DNA of 64,000 bases from positions 279,264-343,263 of the forward strand of contig NZ_JACRTG010000018.1 in NCBI RefSeq assembly GCF_014385195.1. The letters are read 5' to 3'. This document shows positions 60,592 through 64,000 of this stretch, one piece after another. Positions within the stretch are counted from its first letter, which is position 1, and each line of letters begins with the position of its first letter. A program made the translations under genes and the position numbers. The DNA comes from Paratissierella segnis. GTDB taxonomy: Bacteria; Bacillota; Clostridia; Tissierellales; Tissierellaceae. The notes below the pieces were generated by a model. The model was not told the DNA's origin. It did not search any database and saw only the letters and a program-made list of their open reading frames with translations.

Positions 60592-61497
60592 ATGGCAACT
60601 GTTACAAGTAATAATATTAATTCAGATAACAGAGCAAGAAGCAGCAAAGTTGAGAGTCCCTGGAAGGTAATGTTGAAAAGACTTCGTAGAAACAAACTAG
60701 CTATTGTTGGGTTGGTAGTATTGATAATAATGGCTGTGGCGGCGATATTCGCTCCGTTTCTAACTGATTTTGGCAGGGATGAAACAAATTTGGCTAGATC
60801 CAATGCTGCGCCAGATGCGGAGTATAGACTTGGGGCGGACTCTTTGGGAAGAGATATCTATACAAGGTTATTATATGGGGCTAGAATCTCCTTAACTGTA
60901 GGTTTTGTAGCCACAGGGCTTAGAATTTTTATTGGAGTCGTCTTAGGCGGTGTAGCAGGTTATTATGGAAAAACTGTTGACAATATCATAATGAGAATAG
61001 CTGACATAGTATCTTGTCTTCCATTTTTACCTATGGCTATTACCTTTGTAGCTATACGCGGACCTAGCATTTATAATGTAATGCTTGTGTTGGCAATATT
61101 GGGATGGCCTGGAATTGCCAGAATAGTAAGGGCTGAAATATTATCCCTTCGTGAAAGAGAGTTTATGGAAGCGGCTACAGCTTTGGGAATTAGCGATTTT
61201 AAAAAGATTACTTCTCATTTGATTCCAAATACCATGGCGTCTATAATAGTATCTGCAACTACTGGAATAGCCGACGCAATCCTAACTGAATCAACTTTGA
61301 GTTTTTTGGGACTGGGAGTAGCACCTCCGACACCTACTTGGGGGAACATGCTAACTGATGCTAACAATCAATTTGTACTACAACATCGTTGGTGGCAGTG
61401 GGTTCCACCTGGATTGGTTATATTTATTGCAGTGCTGAGCTTGAATTTATTGGGTGATGGATTAAGAGATGCACTAGATCCACGACTAAAACAATAG
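60592..61497 (+). CDS. oppC: Oligopeptide ABC transporter permease OppC
   Basis: 301 residues. N-terminal cytoplasmic tail with RLRRNKLAIVGLVVL, LGADSLGRDIYTRLLYGARISL and the EAA loop FMEAATALGISDFKKITSHLIPN mark OppC/DppC. It pairs with OppB to form the peptide channel. AAGGAGG lies upstream. Confidence 0.96.
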   Translation: MATVTSNNINSDNRARSSKVESPWKVMLKRLRRNKLAIVGLVVLIIMAVAAIFAPFLTDFGRDETNLARSNAAPDAEYRLGADSLGRDIYTRLLYGARISLTVGFVATGLRIFIGVVLGGVAGYYGKTVDNIIMRIADIVSCLPFLPMAITFVAIRGPSIYNVMLVLAILGWPGIARIVRAEILSLREREFMEAATALGISDFKKITSHLIPNTMASIIVSATTGIADAILTESTLSFLGLGVAPPTPTWGNMLTDANNQFVLQHRWWQWVPPGLVIFIAVLSLNLLGDGLRDALDPRLKQ

Positions 61498-61512
61498 GCT
61501 AGGGGTGAAAAT

Positions 61513-62496
61513 ATGGAAAATTTATTGGAAGTAAAAGATTTAAAAACTTACTTTTATACAGAAGATGGTGTAGTACCAGCTGTAGATGGTGTAGATTTTG
61601 AACTTAAACCTGGTCAGACCTTAGGAATAGTTGGAGAATCTGGTTGTGGGAAATCAGTAACTTCCCTCTCTATCTTGAGATTGGTTCCAAACCCTCCCGG
61701 AAGAATTGTTGAAGGTGAAATATTGTTTGAAGGCAAGGATTTAGTTCAAGCTACTGAGTCAGAAATGCAGCATATAAGGGGCAATGACATAGCTATGATA
61801 TTTCAGGAGCCAATGACCTCATTAAACCCAGTATTTACAATAGGCAAACAGATTATGGAAGCTATAATGCTTCATCAAAATTTAGATAAGAATGCAGCTA
61901 GGGAAAAATGTATTGAAATGCTTAAATTGGTAGGTATACCTAGAGCAGAGCAAGCAATCGATGAATATCCTCATCAATTCAGCGGAGGAATGAGACAAAG
62001 AGCTATGATTGCTATGGCATTGTCATGTAATCCCAAATTGTTAATTGCTGATGAGCCAACGACTGCCCTGGATGTAACCATTCAGGCACAGATTATTGAA
62101 CTTATGAAGGATCTTAAGGATAAATTAAATACAGCAATTATATTGATTACACATGATTTGGGTGTTGTAGCGGAAATGTGTGAACACGTAATTGTAATGT
62201 ATGCAGGTAAGGTTGTTGAAGAAGCAGATATACTTGAATTATATACAGATCCAAAACACCCATATACCGTTGGACTTATGAAATCTAAACCAAGCTTGGA
62301 TGACAACCGTGATAGATTGGAAGTTATTCCGGGAGCAGTGCCAAATCCATTAGATATGCCGGAAGGATGCACATTTCATCCTAGATGTCCCCATGCTATG
62401 GATATATGCAGAGAAAAACAACCTCATTTAATTAATAATGAAGAAGGACGTAAAGTTCGTTGCTGGTTATATGAAAAAGAAGGAGAGGTGAAATAA
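61513..62496 (+). CDS. oppD: Oligopeptide ABC transporter ATPase OppD
   Basis: 327 residues. Walker A GESGCGKS, Q-loop IFQEPMTSLNP, signature FSGGMRQR, Walker B LLIADEPTTALDV and the C-terminal oligopeptide-transporter cysteine region GCTFHPRCPHAMDIC, which binds an iron-sulfur cluster in some members. It works as a heterodimer with OppF, whose start codon follows at once. Confidence 0.96.
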   Translation: MENLLEVKDLKTYFYTEDGVVPAVDGVDFELKPGQTLGIVGESGCGKSVTSLSILRLVPNPPGRIVEGEILFEGKDLVQATESEMQHIRGNDIAMIFQEPMTSLNPVFTIGKQIMEAIMLHQNLDKNAAREKCIEMLKLVGIPRAEQAIDEYPHQFSGGMRQRAMIAMALSCNPKLLIADEPTTALDVTIQAQIIELMKDLKDKLNTAIILITHDLGVVAEMCEHVIVMYAGKVVEEADILELYTDPKHPYTVGLMKSKPSLDDNRDRLEVIPGAVPNPLDMPEGCTFHPRCPHAMDICREKQPHLINNEEGRKVRCWLYEKEGEVK

Positions 62497-63513
62497 ATGG
62501 CAGAACAATTGAGAGTTGATGATAGAGTAGAATTGGATGATAAAGATTTAGTTGTTGTGAAAAATCTGAAGAAATACTTTCCGATTACAGGTGGATTTTT
62601 AAAACGTGTAGTAGGTCAGGTTCATGCCGTTGAAGACATTTCCTTCACAATTAGAAGAGGTGAAACCTTAGGAATAGTAGGTGAATCCGGTTGCGGAAAA
62701 TCTACTACCGGGAGGACCATTTTGAGACTTCTTGAAAAGACAGATGGCGAAGTATACTATGATGGCAAAGAAGTTTTTGGGTTATCCAAATCCGAAATGG
62801 TAAACTTACGTACAAAGATGCAAATAGTATTCCAAGACCCATATAGCTCATTGAATCCTCGTAAAACCGTTGCGCAAATTTGTGGAGAGGCATTGGTTGA
62901 ACATGGTTTGGCTAAAAAGGGGAAGGAAGTTAACGATATAGTTTCAGAAACCATAGAAAAATGTGGGCTTGCACCTTATCATATAAGGAGATATCCTCAT
63001 GAGTTTAGTGGGGGACAAAGACAAAGAATAGGAATAGCCAGAGCTTTAACACTTAATCCTGAATTTATAGTATGTGATGAACCGGTATCAGCTCTTGATG
63101 TATCTATTCAGTCACAAATAATTAATTTGCTTATGGATTTACAACAAGATATGGGATTGACTTATCTTTTTATCTCCCATGATTTATCTGTTGTAAAACA
63201 TATCAGCGATCGTATTGGGGTAATGTATTTGGGCAATATGGTAGAATTAGCAGGGAAACATGATTTATATGAATCACCATTGCATCCATATACTCAAGCA
63301 TTGTTATCTGCTATACCAGTACCGGATCCAAAAAAAAAGAGAGAAAGAATTGTGCTTAAAGGAGATATTCCAAGTCCTGCAAATCCGCCTAAAGGATGCA
63401 CTTTCCACACCAGATGTCCTTATGCAATGGATGTTTGTAAGGAAGTGACACCGGAATTTATAGAATCAGCTCCTGATCATTTTGTAGCTTGTCACTTAGT
63501 AAACAAAAGATAG
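62497..63513 (+). CDS. oppF: Oligopeptide ABC transporter ATPase OppF
   Basis: 338 residues. LKKYFPITGGFLKRVVGQVHAVEDISF is the OppF opening (core: KYFP), followed by Walker A GESGCGKS, VFQDPYSSLNPR, signature FSGGQRQR, Walker B EFIVCDEPVSALDV and GCTFHTRCPYAMDVC. Second nucleotide-binding subunit of the importer. Confidence 0.96.
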   Translation: MAEQLRVDDRVELDDKDLVVVKNLKKYFPITGGFLKRVVGQVHAVEDISFTIRRGETLGIVGESGCGKSTTGRTILRLLEKTDGEVYYDGKEVFGLSKSEMVNLRTKMQIVFQDPYSSLNPRKTVAQICGEALVEHGLAKKGKEVNDIVSETIEKCGLAPYHIRRYPHEFSGGQRQRIGIARALTLNPEFIVCDEPVSALDVSIQSQIINLLMDLQQDMGLTYLFISHDLSVVKHISDRIGVMYLGNMVELAGKHDLYESPLHPYTQALLSAIPVPDPKKKRERIVLKGDIPSPANPPKGCTFHTRCPYAMDVCKEVTPEFIESAPDHFVACHLVNKR

Positions 63514-63534
63514 GCTTAGGAAAGTTGTGATTAA

Positions 63535-63729
63535 ATGTTTTCTAGGAAAGAACCTAAGACTGAAAAGGATGTAGAATTGGAAAAGAAGATAAAGGATATG
63601 GATATAAGCTGGGGAGAAATCTTTACAATGATTATAGCTTTTTATCAAGCAATATTACCCTATGTTTTGATACTTTTAGGAATAATGCTTGGACTATACT
63701 TCCTCTCCATGTATTTCCTAACAAGATAA
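63535..63729 (+). CDS. Small single-pass membrane protein after oppF
   Basis: 64 residues: a charged N-terminal half (MFSRKEPKTEKDVELEKKIKDM) broken by Trp-Gly, then about 30 hydrophobic residues (FTMIIAFYQAILPYVLILLGIML and on) ending YFLTR. Family not recognised. It lies 21 bases after oppF and before the operon terminator, so it is probably co-transcribed. The ribosome-binding site is AGGAAAG, about 12 bases away. Confidence 0.7.
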   Translation: MFSRKEPKTEKDVELEKKIKDMDISWGEIFTMIIAFYQAILPYVLILLGIMLGLYFLSMYFLTR

Positions 63730-63763
63730 TAGCAAGAGGAAACGTTTTCATACATCCGTGTAG

Positions 63764-63792
63764 AGGGCAGACGACTTTGTCTGCCCTATTTT
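63764..63792 (+). terminator. Intrinsic terminator of the opp operon
   Basis: AGGGCAGAC and GTCTGCCCT pair perfectly around GACTTT, followed by ATTTTA. Confidence 0.85.
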
Positions 63793-63933
63793 ACTCTAAT
63801 TGTCTTTGTCAAATATTTGAAGATGCTACCCACAAAATGTATATATTAAAAAATATTTGTAAAAGATTTGATAAAATAAAAGGCTCTGTAAACTAAATAT
63901 GAAAAAATAGTACAATATCTTCATAGAATTGCT

Positions 63934-63999
63934 TTAAGTTTCTTTGGATTGCTTTAAATTTCGCTTTCCATATGATAAAGCTTCGTCTATGAAATCATC
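63934..63999 (-). CDS. Possible C-terminus of a gene entering from the right edge
   Basis: Only one minus-strand frame is open to the edge: 21 codons ending YGKRNLKQSKET and stop. GGCTCTGTAAACTAAAT about 45 bases beyond the stop resembles the ends of some insertion sequences, so this could be the tail of a transposase. The evidence is thin. Confidence 0.25.
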   Translation of the reverse strand, partial: DDFIDEALSYGKRNLKQSKET

Positions 64000-64000
64000 A

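Overview
The window is low-GC DNA from an anaerobic Firmicute, most likely a member of Clostridia or Tissierellia. This rests on strong AGGAGG ribosome-binding sites, frequent TTG and GTG starts, a Spo0E-type sporulation phosphatase, sigmaD-type promoters and Gram-positive flagellar hallmarks (FliY with a FliN domain, CheC/CheD, FliW/CsrA, no P- or L-ring genes). It is dominated by a roughly 52 kb chemotaxis and flagellar locus (about 5.2-57.3 kb).

Layout. 1-5.2 kb: the N-terminal part of peptidase T (minus strand), a Spo0E-like peptide, a tiny membrane peptide, DegV, a DNase I-fold phosphohydrolase, tRNA-Lys(CTT), a CBS/ACT protein, a small multidrug export-type membrane protein and a zinc-ribbon peptide. 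5.2-17.5 kb: two paralogous chemoreceptors, then cheW-cheD-cheB-cheR-cheA-cheC-cheY-cheW-fliM-fliY. 17.5-21.6 kb: a sigmaD-driven operon flgM-flgN-flgK-flgL-fliW-csrA. 21.7-23.7 kb (minus): bacteriohemerythrin and a chemoreceptor without a large extracellular domain. 23.7-30.5 kb: a flagellin glycosylation island (unknown protein, Maf-type transferase, PseB-like dehydratase, SpsF-like cytidylyltransferase, RmlD-like reductase, NeuB/PseI-like synthase, GNAT). 30.5-34.2 kb: flagellin, flaG, fliD, fliS, fliT-like. 34.3-57.3 kb: a cyclic-di-GMP-I riboswitch followed by the early flagellar genes flgB to fliA, swrB-like and two rod genes. 57.6-63.7 kb: an oppABCDF peptide importer and a small membrane protein.

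How it fits together. The riboswitch in front of flgB puts hook-basal-body synthesis, and the sigma factor FliA/SigD encoded in the same gene run, under c-di-GMP. A PilZ protein (YcgR-like) in the same run would add post-translational control. SigD then acts on the late promoters found here: the first chemoreceptor, flgM, the minus-strand chemoreceptor, the glycosylation island and flagellin. FlgM restrains SigD until export, and FliW/CsrA couple flagellin level to translation through two candidate CsrA sites in the flagellin leader.

The least ordinary parts are: the glycosylation island, which has the dehydratase, synthase, acetyltransferase and cytidylyltransferase of a nonulosonate pathway but no aminotransferase or UDP-hydrolase and instead carries an RmlD-like reductase; a CheB with no receiver domain; a small membrane protein apparently starting at ATT; a hairpin that hides the ribosome-binding site of a zinc-ribbon peptide; and a dispersed family of GAATTGT heptad repeats and mosaic intergenic repeats, one of which forms a 180-bp tandem duplication and another of which has become the C-terminus of the hemerythrin.
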